A DNA stretch of 64,000 nt from Doryteuthis pealeii (GCA_023376005.1 CM042157.1:55571287-55635286), one strand, 5' to 3'. Positions 1 through 12,776 are shown, counted from the stretch's first letter. A program made the numbers and translations. Notes: generated from the sequence alone by a model not told the origin.

Positions 1-778
1 TAATGAATGAGGCTCGGAAAAACAATAATTTTGATAATATTTGAAGATTTTATTCCACAATTTTTTAATCATATTTCTAGTCTTAATTTTTCCACATTTG
101 TCTTCATTTCATAGATTATGAAAAAATACTTACCATGCTAAAATTTGAAGATAACTTTAAAACCTTTTGTACTGGTTCTTTAGAAGATTGATGATATTAT
201 TTTGAAAACTGTCCTTGTCTATCTTACATCAGAAGCAAGTTATAAAAAAATCAGTATATATCCGTAGAATTTTAATTTCAGAAAGGTTTTTTTTCTTATT
301 TCGAATTATGCCAAATGGATTTTGGTTTTGATATTTTTTCTTGTTTATTTATATAAATATATATATATATATATATAATTAAAAAAATAAAGTTGTAAAC
401 ATTTTTTTATCTTTTTTTTTTTTTTTCTCATTTTAAGATTAATTCTAAGCTTGTATTTTTTTAAAAAAAATCACCACTTCCATATTTTTTTAGTGTTTAT
501 TTAAAAAAAATTGACAATGCATCTTTTATTGAAATGATTGTTTTACCTTAACTAAGTCTTGTTTGGCTCAAGGCTACATTCATGTAATGAATGAAAAAAT
601 GTAAATTAATATTCATAACTAAAATTTACTTGGATGTTCTGATTGACTCATTTCTAAGATGACATTAAAAAGAGAGAATTTCAAAGGAAATCCTTCTAAA
701 ATATTTTATGATTATTAATCCACTTTTATTATTCAATGGTAATTGATTGCTATTAAGAAATAACTCCTCAAGATCTCC

Positions 779-813
<35 letters not shown>

Positions 814-943
814 CAATGTTGCATTCTCATAATGTATTAATGTTCTGTTGTGGTGTTTGAATCTTTAGCTGCAAATTATTAAGCAGGAAATGCTTATGTT
901 GAATATTTATAGACTTTCTCATAGTATTTCTTTCTTTTTAGGA

Positions 944-1032
<89 letters not shown>

Positions 1033-2731
1033 ATTTCTGATCATTAAAGCACAATACTTAAATGTTCAGTAAAAGTGTTGTATCTCAAGTGGATTAATTA
1101 CATATAATAACTATATATTTAGCTTATTACTTTGGAAGCCATGGGACTGTTATTTTACTTTGGGGTATATTATTTTTTATATTTTATGATAAATATAGAA
1201 AATTCTCTTTTGTAGAGGTGTTTTATTTATTTTTTTAATTAAAAATTATTGCGCTTTTTCAAATACTTAAATAATAAATATCTAATTTAGCCACTATTTG
1301 ACTTTGGGGGTGGTATTAAACCTTTATAGATATGAGGATAGATCAATAAGTCCATGGCCCAACACAGTTTTTAGATAAATCTTGATGTGAAATTTTCACT
1401 CCATAATGTTCAGTCTGTGATTCACTTTTGATCACTAAATTAAGTGCATGGACAAAGATGGAATTTATGTTGAAAATCATTTGTGTAAAATAAATGCCTT
1501 AAGTTATACTTATTGTTATAGATAGAATTGAATTAGAGTATAGTCTTATAGCTTATTTATAACTAGCTTAAAAGCTTCCCTATTGGTGGCAATTAAGCTA
1601 ACTTTTGTGGAGGGCTCTTGATTGACTGTTCAAGCCCAACAATGACACTTTATGCATTGAGTGCATATTAGATGTTATCAAATTTCTGGATTTCGCAATT
1701 AATTTTGATTATTTCCAAATGTATTTCCAAGTTATAAAAATTGTTATCATACAATTTGTCACAAAAATCATGTGAAATCACATTAAAAATCAACAAAAAC
1801 AATCACAGTAATCCAAAATTTCAAGATTATGGATCTGAATTCATTTCAGAATGTTTTTAATTTGTTCATGGAGTCGGCCAGATTCCAAAATGGTATGATG
1901 TTGGGGTATGGTCCCTAGGAATAAAGTTGAAAAAAATGTTACATACTGATGCATGCATTTATTATTAAAGAAGAGGAAAAAATCTGGCCTAATAATTGTG
2001 ATGTATGATGTTTGAGTGAAATATTTTCTTCAAAAGATATTTAATGTATAGATTATGAGTTATCTATGGTAATAAAAAGTAGTGTTTATCAGCATTATAA
2101 TTTCAAAACATGAATATTACAATTATGAAACTAACATTTGCTAAAAATATCAAACCTTTACATGTTGGAATTTTTGGTAATTTTGGAAAATTTGATTTGA
2201 ATATTAATTATACATTTTTCTTTAAAATTAGCAAAGAAAGTTTCTTTCTGTTTATTTTCCTGGGTCATTAGCAAATAAGTGGTTGAAAAAATAAATTGCT
2301 GTAATACAAAAATAATCTAATTATATAGAATTTCAATTCAAATTTGTGGTACTGTTCAATATCTGATGTTGTAATCAAATATACACTTACATGGAATGCA
2401 TAAACTGTGTTAATGACACTGTCTTCTACCAGTGACTAACAATATGATAATTGATTACTCTAGGGATACAAAATAGATATTCTTAAATAGCATTTGTCAT
2501 AGTGATGAAAACTTTATTTCACTTGACTTTTTAAAAGAATTGCTTTTACTCATGAATGCAATGATAGTCTTAAATTATCAACTCTGTTTCTTGAGATATT
2601 AATTTAAGAAAAAAAAAAAAAAAAGAAAAGAAAGGTTTTTTTATACCAATATTCTTACATCCCAATTTTCACAGATTTAAATATCACTTTTCATGCCCAT
2701 CAAACTTAATTCAATTTTCTTTTTCTTTCAG
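1..2731. other. Upstream non-coding region
   Basis: AT-rich sequence before the first recognised exon. It holds a TA microsatellite (about 349-377), a 27-base A run (783-809) and a compound GT/AT microsatellite (943-1029), and otherwise nothing I recognise on either strand. The 60-codon reading frame over 890-1072 is mostly translated microsatellite. A pyrimidine-rich stretch ending in TTTCTTTCAG at 2722-2731 looks like a 3' splice site, so part of this region may be an intron lying in the 5' UTR. No promoter could be located by eye. Confidence 0.6.
943..1029. repeat. Compound (GT)n(AT)n microsatellite
   Basis: A run of GT dinucleotides passes directly into about 30 AT dinucleotides with one interruption near 985. 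It is likely to vary in length between individuals. Confidence 0.95.
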
Positions 2732-2737
2732 AATTGA

Positions 2738-2938
2738 ATGCTGCCAACCAAGAGCAGAAGTAGCAAGCTGCAGAAAGAACTGTCAGTATCTTATTGTAGT
2801 CACCAGTGTGTCCATTTTATGAGGAATGTGTTAGTGACTTGCACCTCTACTTTGGTCCACAACAGTTGTGTTATTGCTCTCCACTCTTGTCAGCATGATA
2901 CCAACTCTCACTTACAAATACTAGATAGAGTTCTCTAG
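2738..2938 (+). other. Possible upstream ORF in the prune 5' UTR
   Basis: A 66-codon frame opens seven bases after a good 3' splice site (AG at 2730-2731) and closes 20 bases before the likely prune start codon at 2959, in another frame. If the exon begins at 2732, this frame lies wholly in the leader and could limit translation of the main frame. The peptide (rich in Ser, Cys and His) resembles nothing I know. It may simply be chance open frame in a UTR. Confidence 0.25.
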
Positions 2939-2958
2939 CAGGACTTATCCAGCACACA

Positions 2959-2994
2959 ATGGACACTTACCTCAGTCAAACTCGGAAAAGTGTG
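2959..2994 (+). CDS. prune: Prune homologue, coding exon 1 (12 codons)
   Basis: This short first coding exon encodes MDTYLSQTRKSV and is followed directly by a consensus donor GTAAGT at 2995, leaving phase 0. Prune proteins of other animals start with a similar short segment (Met, acidic residue, Tyr-Leu, then a basic stretch) just before the GNE metal-site motif, which is exactly what the next exon supplies. The exon probably begins at 2732 after the TTTCTTTCAG acceptor, giving a 5' UTR of about 227 bases. The start was chosen because it is the only ATG in this frame close to the donor and because joining it to 33664 reproduces the family's N-terminus. The exon is short, so the assignment rests on phase, position and family fit. 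Confidence 0.75.
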
Positions 2995-3539
2995 GTAAGT
3001 TATTCACTAAAGTTTTATAAGACCATAAAGCTGAATTTATATGTCATGCAGGGGTCTGGTTATATTTCTCTTCTTGGTGTGGTGGTTGGATTATCGTTTC
3101 ATAAGTGATAGAAGTTTTCTTTTAGATTCCCTTAAAATAGAAAATTATATTCTTTGTTCAAGTGTTTGAAGACCTGCATCTGAGGTAGTTTCTTTCTTTT
3201 TTTTTCCTTTTTTTTTCAATGAATAGCCGATATATTGATCCAATGATCCATTATAGATCAGTGAAAGTTTGGATGTATGTAACCTTGTAAACATTTGCAC
3301 CAGTAGAGGCGACCTAATTTTCACAGCAGCAATGATGTTGTCATTAAATATTCACCACTGGCATAGGGGAACAATATAATAAAATAGGAGGTCTTACTTT
3401 TGGAGCTACTCTCTTACTGCTAATAGTCTCACAGTTTGTTAAAAGTTAGATATTAACCTACCCACCTAACTTCCCTTTCGAACAGAATCATTAATAGAAC
3501 CGAGTGTCTTATTTATTTAATCAACCTTTGCGGCACGAG

Positions 3540-3625
3540 AAAGTCAATTTTTTAGCGGGGTACAACTGGTTTGAATTCAGTTTTCCTTTTTCTAGACTGG
3601 TTGCCCAGAGTACCAAAATGGTCAA
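3540..3625 (-). repeat. SINE family B fragment
   Basis: Matches the internal part of family B, read on the minus strand: the segments around GAATTCAGTTTTCC and CTAGACTGGTTGCC are diagnostic. Both ends are missing. Confidence 0.6.
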
Positions 3626-4051
3626 AAAATTTTTTTTTAGAGAATTATTTGTTTCAAACTGAAATTCTCAAATTATTATATTAAAATGATTTAGCAGTTT
3701 GATTCTTGTAATATTTTCCATAAGAAACTTATTTGAAAACCCATTGATTCTTTGTTTTTCTTTTAACAAGATACTTTTAACTTTTATCACATTTATCTAA
3801 ATTTATGGCTATCTTGCTATTATTTTTGATTCACAAGATATATTCATTTGATTTCATTCTTTTGTATAGATAGATTTTATATGCTATATTTAGTTACTTT
3901 TGTTATTCTTTTAGAAATTATTTTTTCTTTGGAAAGTCTGCCTGATTAGGTCTTAGGTATTGGGTCTTTTTTTTATATTGAAATTTCAGGAGGAAACCTT
4001 GAAATTTTATTGCTCTGTATCCATCACCATTGAACTGATTTATCGCAGGTC

Positions 4052-4401
4052 TTAACCCTTTCACAGGCAGATGATTTTTTAAAATTCTTTTAGAGTGGGA
4101 AAATTATTTCCAGAAAATTTGCAAAATAGAGGGTATGTTCAAACAAGTCGATTAATCATATATTAAAAAAAAACAAAATCAGCATTGATCAGCAATTGTG
4201 TATCATATATAACATGAAAACAATAAAGCACTAACTTTGAATTATGATATTTTGCCTTTGCACAATCCTACACCACATTGCGACATCCTTGAGATGTTTC
4301 TATTCATTAACATTGAATTGGTCAATGAGCTGCCAATAGGAAAATGCCTTATATTAAGCTACTGTAAAAAAAAAATGTTGCTCTGCCTGCAAAAGAGTTA
4401 A
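4052..4401. mobile_element. piggyBac-like MITE with TTAA target duplication
   Basis: The segment begins TTAA-CCCTTTCACAGGCAGA and ends TCTGCCTGCAAAAGAG-TTAA. The roughly 16-base ends are imperfect inverted repeats, and TTAA is duplicated at both sides. TTAA targets with CCCTTT-like ends are the hallmark of the piggyBac superfamily. There is no transposase frame inside, so this would be a non-autonomous, old copy. Confidence 0.6.
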
Positions 4402-5282
4402 CCATATATAGAGATATGTTTTGGAATTTTTGACAGATCTGTTATTTTTAAAACAAATATCAATAATGTATATGATAAATTCTTTGTTCTTATATTTTCT
4501 TCATAGTCATATGGAGAAATTATAAGAACAAAGAATTTGTATTAGTATATATTCATTAGTATTATTAAAATGTCTTCTTTGCTGCCAGAAACATATTTTA
4601 TTTAATTCCTGTGCTGCTTAAAATTTTATTTCAGAATTTATGGCTGATTTACTTAATGCACCATAACCTTTTTCTTCTCTTAATTGTGAGGGCACTTTTA
4701 TGACTTGTAATTGTTTTAAGTACACAGTTTCTGTCTGATTCATTAAGTATGTTAAAGGAAAAAGGCAAACATTTTATTTGTTTTATAAAATTGTAAATTA
4801 AATTGTACTTTTTACACTAATGAAACAAGTATTTTCTCTCTCTTATGATATCCTTGGTATTGCAACAGTCATGGGTGAAGTTCAAGTGGTACAGATGGGG
4901 ACTGATGACTCTGAAGTTTCATCTTGAGTATTAGGCTAACTATAGTATTAGCCATAAAATTACTTGGGAGAAGGAAAATTTGATTTGAACCAGGCCATTG
5001 TACAGGTCTTCCTTTTCAGTTTTTAATTAATCAAATTCGTGACTCACTGTTACTTGGAATATCTATTTAAGTATTATAGATTTTCCATGTATGAAAATGA
5101 TTAGGGTATAAAGTTTGTCATTTTTTCCCCTCTTGATATTAAAACGAACCTCATTTCAAGAGCCCTTACTATTTGAGAGAATATTTAATTTACTTTTATT
5201 TAATTTATAAGCTTCACTGATTCAAGGTTAATGAAGTTCCACATATTCAGTTATTTTGGGTGATAGTCAAATAGTTTTGTAG

Positions 5283-5604
5283 TCTGAGTATGACACTTGC
5301 ATATAATGGTAAGGCTCCAGTTCTGTGGAGTGTGGAGTACCCCTTCATTGCCATGACTCCCAGGTCCACGCTGATCCAGTGGTAGTACATGTTTGGCTCC
5401 CATCTATATGTCAAATAGATCTGTTTAAAAATTATCCATATTTGATAGGACTGTTTACCCCCCCCCCCCCAAAAAAAAAAAACCCCTCAAGAAACAATTA
5501 TACAAAAATGTATATATGAATGTACAATTAATGCGATTCCCTAACCTCTGGCATAAAATAACACTGGACAGGTTGACACGCCGTTAAAATCAATCGACAA
5601 TCAA
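5283..5604 (+). repeat. Family A LINE-tailed repeat, near full length
   Basis: Carries the family A head (ATGGTAAGGCTCCAGTTCTG), the conserved middle (GTCAAATAGATCTGTTT) and the shared 3' tail (GGCATAAAATAACACTGGAC, then a CCGTTAAAATCAATC-type end). The centre is interrupted by a C12/A12 homopolymer pair near 5458-5481. The tail matches the 3' end of the LINE at 16797-16870. No convincing pol III boxes are seen in the head. Confidence 0.8.
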
Positions 5605-6016
5605 ATCTAATAGCTTTGGGTTAAGTATTTTTTTATTAAATTTGAGAAAATGTCAAAATAGATATTGTTAGTATATGATAGATTTAACTAAGTTTATCAC
5701 CAAGCCATATTCACTCAGTGAGGAATAAATTCACAATGAATGTCTTGCAAGACTTTCTGAATGACAACTATACTACAGAAAGCACCCTTTTAAAAAATGT
5801 TAAATGTAACTAATTTCACTTGACCTTCATTAATATTGAATCCAAATCAAATATGCTTACTTAAATCTGCAAATGTTTATTTATTAGTTTGTCTACTATA
5901 TTTCTCTTATAAGGCATACTTTTCCCCAAGAAAACTTTCCAAAAATCACCAGTGTTTTATACAGATAATAGATGATTTTCAAGTATAAGTTACAAGTAGT
6001 AGATAAACGGTTAGGG

Positions 6017-6245
6017 AGTCCCCTGTGGTGTATTGGTTAATGTGCTGGACTGCAACATTGTAGTGAGTTAGAACTCCAAACTCCAGTCATGTTATTATGT
6101 CTACTTTTGGACTAATACCCTTGGGAAATATATGAACCCCCAGCTATAGGTTAAATAGAACCACTAAAATTCTTTTACAAGGATGGTTTTGGCATTAAAT
6201 AACCCATGAAGGTTGATATGCCATTAGACAAAGAAACCAACCAAC
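6017..6245 (+). repeat. SINE family D (tRNA-like head, LINE-type tail)
   Basis: The head CCTGTGGTGTATTGGTTAAT resembles a tRNA 5' half with an A box. The body contains GACTAATACCCTTGGGAAA, and the 3' end GGTTGATATGCCATTA is shared with family A and the LINE at 15-16.9 kb. This is the best-preserved of five D copies here. Confidence 0.75.
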
Positions 6246-6837
6246 ACTTAATAAACCTTGCTGGACACACTAGTCTCCTGAAGGCCCTAGAATCAAATAT
6301 ATATGGTTGTAGATTTTTATAATTACAAATCAAAATAATATTAAAATACAAAACATAAAATCTCTAAGATTATTATGGTATTTTCTTACTGTAGATACGA
6401 GATGGCCATTTTTACTGCTTGGGATAGGAACACTATAACTCCTAAGCTAACAATATTTTGAACATTAAGAACTTACAATGACTACAGTAAAGAAAATACT
6501 TGCTTACAGCATATTTCTCCAAGCTAAATAAAAATGAAGAGTGGCATAAATACTTCTTGCTGATGGTCACATGGTTTTTGGAAAAAGTTATAGTGCAATA
6601 TTATTCATGCCTTATATTTAGATTGTAGACTAAAATCGGGTACATTGGTTATTATATTTAACTTAAGTTAATAGTAAATTAGAGGCAGAACCGTGAATGT
6701 TACCACTGTTATTGTACTGCCGGAAATTATGGTTGAACTTTGATACATGGAGGATACTACTAATATACATAAGCCTACAGAATTTGAATATTTTAAATTA
6801 TATACAGGCTACAATATATTGTATCTATATAGGCATA

Positions 6838-7013
6838 GGAAGGGAATGAGTTTTGGGACTTTTTTGACCATCCAAGTACTGCAACACTGATGGAAGGGTT
6901 GTTTAGACTGCAAATGGGGCTATGTTGAAAAATAAACCCCATTTAGTTATATATCATGAGAACCTTGGTCAGCCTATAAAATTTTCTGCTGACCCTCATA
7001 AAGGTTGTTAAAC
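6838..7013. mobile_element. Mariner-type MITE, partial
   Basis: Aligns with the element at 8498-8698 through AAGTACTGCAACA, the ACCCCATTTAGT region and the end GGTCAGCCTATAAAATTTTC. One terminal inverted repeat is recognisable; the other has decayed. Confidence 0.55.
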
Positions 7014-7464
7014 TGTCATATCCTTATGTTAGTTTGTTTAGTATTACTAATTTTCATATATTATATGAGCTATTTTGTGCCTTCGTTCAGATATCAGGCT
7101 ATCTTTATATATAGAAAGTAATTCCTTTTTTTATGTTTTATAAAAAAAAGGAGATTTAAGAATACATAACTTTTATTTGCAGACTTTTATTCATAAGTCA
7201 GCAAGTTTTGTATGGCTACTATATGCTTAACTCTAGCTTTTTCTTTTCTTATCAATGACTTGCTATCAAGTATTTTATTCTATCTTTTTCTCTTATTGTC
7301 CCCTTTGAGCAGCCATATAACTTTGGGAAAACCATTGAGGTAAATATTCCTTCTTTCCAACATTTCATGGTGATATTTTTTGCTTTTAATTCATAGAAAA
7401 CTATCATGGGTCATGTGGTTTATAATCATAAACAATGTTAACTGTGTATTTAACATTCTCTTTG

Positions 7465-7655
7465 GGGTGATTCCATGGTGTAGTGGGTAATGTACTGGAT
7501 TGTGACATAAGTAAATTCAAATAACTTTCAGACTAATGCTCTTGGGAAAGTTTTGAACCCCTTCATCCCCCCTCTACTATGAGTTAAATACTGTTCTACA
7601 AAAATGGTTTTGGCATCAAATAACCTACAAAGTTTGATATGCCATTAATCAACCA
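7465..7655 (+). repeat. SINE family D copy
   Basis: The tRNA-like head (TTCCATGGTGTAGTGGGTAA), the body around ACTAATGCTCTTGGGAAAG and the tail TTTGATATGCCATTAATC are present, with an internal deletion relative to the copy at 6017. Confidence 0.7.
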
Positions 7656-7840
7656 AAATCAAAGATTTTCTTTAATTTATTAATCCCTTTTCTCTGTACA
7701 GTTATGTATTTGCCCTGTCCACATATACTGGAGATGTTTGTCTCTCTCACGGGTCCTGTACTTTGGTTTGGTGGGGGGGGGGGCACTACTCATGTAGCTT
7801 GTATTGGGCAGGAATTATCTGGTGGAGCCCATTCTTCTCC

Positions 7841-8071
7841 AGGTTTGTTGAATTCATAGTTTTCTTTTTCAGAGACCAGTTGTCTTACAAAGGTTATAAA
7901 GCCCAGTCTGCCCAATTATTTACCCATAGCTGGAAGGAGAATAGTTTGATTCATATCCTTTCTCAAAGGGTATTAACCTATGTGAAATGCAAACATCTTC
8001 ATTCAGGATTTGAATTCAGATAGCCGAATCAACTTCCTACAATGATAACCATTATGCATGAGCACCTCCAT
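7841..8071 (-). repeat. SINE family B copy
   Basis: Minus-strand copy. The region GATAACCATTATGCATGAGC at the right end is the reverse of the tRNA-like head, and TTGAATTCATAGTTTTC at the left is the 3' body. The 86-codon frame crossing it (7763-8023) is repeat read-through. Confidence 0.75.
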
Positions 8072-8497
8072 GAAAGGTCTACTAAAATCTTATTTGTTGT
8101 ATCTTTGTCTATGTAATAGAAAATGATAAATTATTCATGCAGATATTGCTATGTTAGAAGCTCATATATCTATCAGATCATAGAAACACTTCATTCTTAA
8201 GTCACATAACTTCAGAAGCTTGTACCATCTAGATAAAAGATACTTCTCTTTCTGATTTCTTTATTATTTAATTACTGTAATTTACTTCTAACTTTCTATT
8301 ATTGATATAATAACCAGAAAAACAAGTTAAGTTTGTATCCCCATTTCTCTTTTGAGCAGAATAAACAGGAGTGACTGGTAACACAACCTGTCCATAGCAT
8401 ATATATTGATTTTCATAAGAACTTAATGGGACAAAGATTAATAGTATTTACTATTTTCAGTTTCTTCTTCTTTTTATTGGTTATTTGTGCTTGTTTA

Positions 8498-8698
8498 TGA
8501 GGGTGGACTGAAAAGTTTATAGGCTGATCTCATATTTGCTGTTGATGGGTTTTTTGGCTAATGGGATCTAAGTACTGCAACATCAAATAAAGAAGTCTCT
8601 GGCCCACAAGGGGGATTTTGTTAAAAACTGAACCTCATTTGGTCACATTCCACAAGAGTATATTGGTCTGTCTATGAACTTTTCAGCCAACCATTGTA
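8498..8698. mobile_element. Mariner-type MITE with TIRs
   Basis: About 200 bases. The left end (GGGTGGACTGAAAAGTTTAT) and right end (GAACTTTTCAGCCAACC) are imperfect inverted repeats flanked by TA, as expected for Tc1/mariner insertions. There is no coding capacity. Confidence 0.65.
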
Positions 8699-9327
8699 TA
8701 TAAAAGTGAAGAAAGAGATTAAGATAACCAGTACTATTGGTGTCTGGATGCATTGTATCATTGTAAAACTGAATATAAGAAATGGTTTGTCATTTGAGTT
8801 AAGAGTAGTTACTTGTCAAATAATGTTTGGATTTCAAAGTGATAAAGTCCAGACCATACTGAAAGTGAATATATATTAAGATTAATATTGAAAAAAACAA
8901 AAAAACAAAAACAAAGAAAGCTAGATGAGACCTGTAAGACCAGTTTAGCCTGTCTATTAACAATAGCTAAAATGTGTATAATAAAGCAAATATAGAGGAT
9001 ATATAAATTTTGAGACTTTATACATAGTTAAACAATGTTGAAATTCAATAGATTTTGTTTTCATTGTGAAGGTGTTGTTAGGATTTCAGAGAACTAGTCA
9101 GTAAATTACCATGGTGTTTCACCAGATGATTACAGAATGTATTCATTGAGCTGTTGTAATAGAACAAAGATAAATACAGTTTGATTGACAGTTTGTAGTT
9201 TTAATGTTGTAACCAAAGACTAACATCTATGGTTCAGTTTCCTTGTGTAATGAATATTATGTATATTAGACAAAAATGTTCTCTTCTTTCATTGTATAAA
9301 AATTGCTGCTAGTCTAAAGGAGGCAGT

Positions 9328-9335
<8 letters not shown>

Positions 9336-9368
<33 letters not shown>
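9336..9368. repeat. (TA)n microsatellite
   Basis: About 16 TA dinucleotides. Confidence 0.95.
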
Positions 9369-9374
<6 letters not shown>

Positions 9375-9554
9375 ATAAAATGGAATAGCAATAAAAAAAA
9401 AAAGGGATAAAAACTCCTGACTCTGAGTTTCACGTTGCTGATTCTCAGGTGCGTCAGTATCAACACTTTCTATTTTATATTTGAAAATATTGTGATATAC
9501 CTCTACATTGTCATGCATAGAGCACTGTAAAGATTTTAGTGATTAAAATGCTTT

Positions 9555-9612
9555 TAGCGGCTTTCAAGTTGTAGCAGTGTCAATGCTACTGTATGGCTGC
9601 ACCACTTGGACT
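9555..9612 (+). mobile_element. RTE-clade LINE sliver
   Basis: About 19 codons read FQVVAVSMLLYGCTTWTAT, the conserved post-RT segment of RTE-type LINEs that is also seen at 48530-49030. It runs straight into a family D SINE body, so the two are joined at a short shared string. Confidence 0.6.
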
Positions 9613-9815
9613 GCAACATCATGGTAAGCAAATTTAAAATAAAGTTGCACTATTATGTTCACTTTCAGACTAATACCCAACGGGAAAGGCATGAACTTCC
9701 TGATCCCCCAGCTATGGGTTAAGTAGTACCACTACTGTACTCCTACACATATGGCTTTAACATTAAATAACCCACAAAGGTAGATATGCCATTATACAAA
9801 GAAACCAAACCAAAC
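9600..9815 (+). repeat. SINE family D copy (lacks head)
   Basis: Body GACTAATACCCAACGGGAAA and tail ATTAAATAACCCACAAAGG then GATATGCCATTATAC. The tRNA-like head is replaced by the RTE sliver. Confidence 0.7.
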
Positions 9816-10014
9816 CTATATTTATAAGATATACCCTGATTAATCAACCCCCCTTTTCAGTTATATGAAATTATGTTTAGAATTCATTTCTCTTCAAAAT
9901 TCCAAGCTTTTCCACAATTTAGTGGTATACATTTTTCCAAATGTATACACATTTTGATTCTATTTGTGAAGAAAGTTTTTAGTTTACTTTTGATACACTT
10001 GCACATACCAACTA

Positions 10015-10172
10015 ATGTAGTGTAAATATTAGGACAGATTGGGCTCTTTAGTCTTAGTAAAGCAACCACTCTAGGAGAAGATAAACTCTGAATTCAAACC
10101 AGCTGTACTTTGTTTAAAAATAAAGCTTGTGTCGCACCCTGTCCATAGCAGAGAGATTCAGTAAATATATGT
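10015..10172 (+). repeat. SINE family B, 3' half
   Basis: Matches the B body from the GTAAATATTAGGACAGATTG region through GAATTCAAACCAGCTGTAC to the CACCCTGTCCATAGCAGAG end. The head is absent. Confidence 0.7.
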
Positions 10173-11085
10173 AATCCTGCCTTGAAAAATACTGTCATCA
10201 AATATCTATTGGCTTTTTTCCATAAGCTATTAATGTTATTTTTTTCATAGATCTGAATACTTCTCTTGTCAGTAATAATGACTATGGATGAATACACACC
10301 TTTTATTAGTATCTCAAGTGTGTGCATATCTTTGTATTCAAATAACCTGTGTTTTTTCTGATTATATTTTTTTTTCATTATGTCTTGAACAATACCTTTG
10401 CAGGAATTCTTCCAAAGGAAATAGACGTTTTTGTTTGCCTTTTTTAAGCTTCTGATCCATTTGCTGAAAGCTACAAATTTCTGTCTATGGAAGCTAGTGA
10501 ACGCAATAACGCCTGGAGCTGTTTATAATGTTCTTATGGCATATGTGTAATTGTTATGGATATCTCAATGTGCAGCTTGTGTGTCCCAGTAAGTTGCAAC
10601 ATATTTACAGTGCAGTTTACTTCTTTTTGTTGTTTATGATTTAGGGCTTTATTTCATTTTTTATGCTAAGTGGTATTGTGTAAAGTGGACAGACAAAGAG
10701 AATGTTCATTTTGTTTTATAAGAGAAATGTTCATAATGTAAATAAAGAGCTGTTTTTTCTTATTTTCTTTTTAGTAGTCTTTTATAATATTTGATATCTT
10801 GTCAATTATGACTATATTATTTGGTTTATTGAATGGTTGACTATTTCTTTTTTTTACTTTTTATTTCTTTTTCATTCATTCAACTCTTGTTAATGTATAA
10901 AATGCAATAATTTTGAGATAGTGGTCTACTTAGCTTTATGGCCTCTCAGTGCAGATATGCTGAGTTGAACAAGTAAATTCACTGTCTTGTTTTGTTTATT
11001 ATAATATCTGTTAAATAAGATGTATAAGATCAGAGAAGTTAAACTTTTTTGTGTGATGTGTTACATTGTATTTTTTTTATAAATG

Positions 11086-11335
11086 AAGCCCATGTTGCAA
11101 AACAGGTATCATCATAGGAAATGGAATGGCATATACATCACCCAAGGATCAATTGAGTTTAAATCCTGGATTGAGGCTATTTGTGTTTCACTTTGCACTA
11201 ATGCCCTTAGAAAAAGCATGAATCTATTTTGTTCCCTTCCCAGCTATGGGCAAATAGGGCAGACCATGTTCTTTAGGCTTGGTTAGGCAACCAGTTTAGA
11301 AGAAGGAAAACTCTGAATTCAAACCAATTTTCATC
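11086..11335 (+). repeat. SINE family B copy
   Basis: Nearly complete, lacking the very 3' end. Features are TATCATCATAGGAAATGGAA, AAATCCTGGATTGAGGC (the B-box region), TGCACTAATGCCCTTAG and GAATTCAAACCAATTTTC. The 67-codon frame at 11083-11286 is read-through of this SINE. Confidence 0.8.
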
Positions 11336-12776
11336 ATCAAGTTATGTCACCATATTCCCTTGACTCTCTTGCCAGATTTTCTACATGGAATCCAATTTTA
11401 GCACTGTACTGATGAATGTAAGTTTTTGTTGGTTGACCAACACTTGTGTGTTCATGTCTAGGAGTGTACAAGAGATTGTCACTTATGAGTTTGCCTTTAC
11501 TTCTAGCAGTACTCAGCATATCTATTTCATTTCACTTGGATAGTTTGAGATGTGAGGTAAATGGCCATATAGCTGGGTTTTTTGTGGGGTGCCACTTCTA
11601 GGATTTGTTCAAAACAGCATGCACCATCCTTGTGTAGTTCCCATCTAAATTTTTCTCCAAGCATTTCATTAGACTCCACTTAAAAATGTATCTTGTATTA
11701 TCACATCTTGTCTGTGTCAGAGGGTTTGGGTTAAATACATGCATAGTATTTTATATTTTACTTATGGATACTGTTTAAAATGCAAAAAACAGCCTTTTTT
11801 TTTCTTTCCATTTCTTCAATTAGTGATATATAGTTAATTTCTTTTTCAAATTTAAAATTTTTCTTTAGTTCAAACTGCTTTTGGTGATGTTTTTTTTCCT
11901 TTTCATTGTTGAATAACTTGTCAAAAGTAAAAAAAATATAGACAGGAATTATTAGGGGAAAGAAAGTGAACTAAATAAAAAAAAAAAAAAAAGGAATATT
12001 TCAAAGAATTATTCTATTTTTCATCCTCCTGTTTGAAGAACTTTTGAAATTTCATTGGATGAATTAATCAGAATTTTTACTTTTGACTTTGTTATAAAGA
12101 ATGTCATTGACTTTACACCAGCAATAAACCTAATGACCTCTACTTCATCTACTCTTTACAGTTTTCATCAAAATTGAACATCAGGGAAAATGATCTATTA
12201 TTTAATTTTACTTCTGTTTTATTATTTAAAATGTTTAAGTTAAACTCAACTAATTCAATAGCTTCATTTTTCTGTTAATCTATCTATGATTTTATATGTA
12301 TTTATTCTGGAGTTTTAATCTTTTATAGGCACTAATTATATTTCTTAAATTTGCCTAATTCTTTTTCAATTTTATTCATTTACTTACTCTGAGAATATAA
12401 CATTTCATATAAAACCGGTAGATTCAAGAGGGCTTGAATCCATTTGTACAACCTTATATATACAAATTTTTGTGACCATGATTTTAACTTTAAGGAATAA
12501 AATCATCTAACAATAACTTCAAACTTTGTATATTTAATATATATTTTTTATGTCCTGAAGTGCAAATAATGAATAATTTATTAATTTTTGTGTGTATGAT
12601 TATAGTAATTAGAATTTAAATTATTGTATCAAGCTTATTTTGCTTGGAAGCTTTCACATGAGTTATTAGATTGAGGGTATATAGCTTCTTAATAATGAGT
12701 ATGTTTATCATATATGACAGTTATATTGAAACTCAAGCCTTAAACAATTAGCTTCCAAAATGTTACTCACAAACTG

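Noticed and set aside
890..1072. 60-codon open frame with Cys-Val and Tyr-Ile repeats
   Set aside because: It is the translation of a GT/AT microsatellite.
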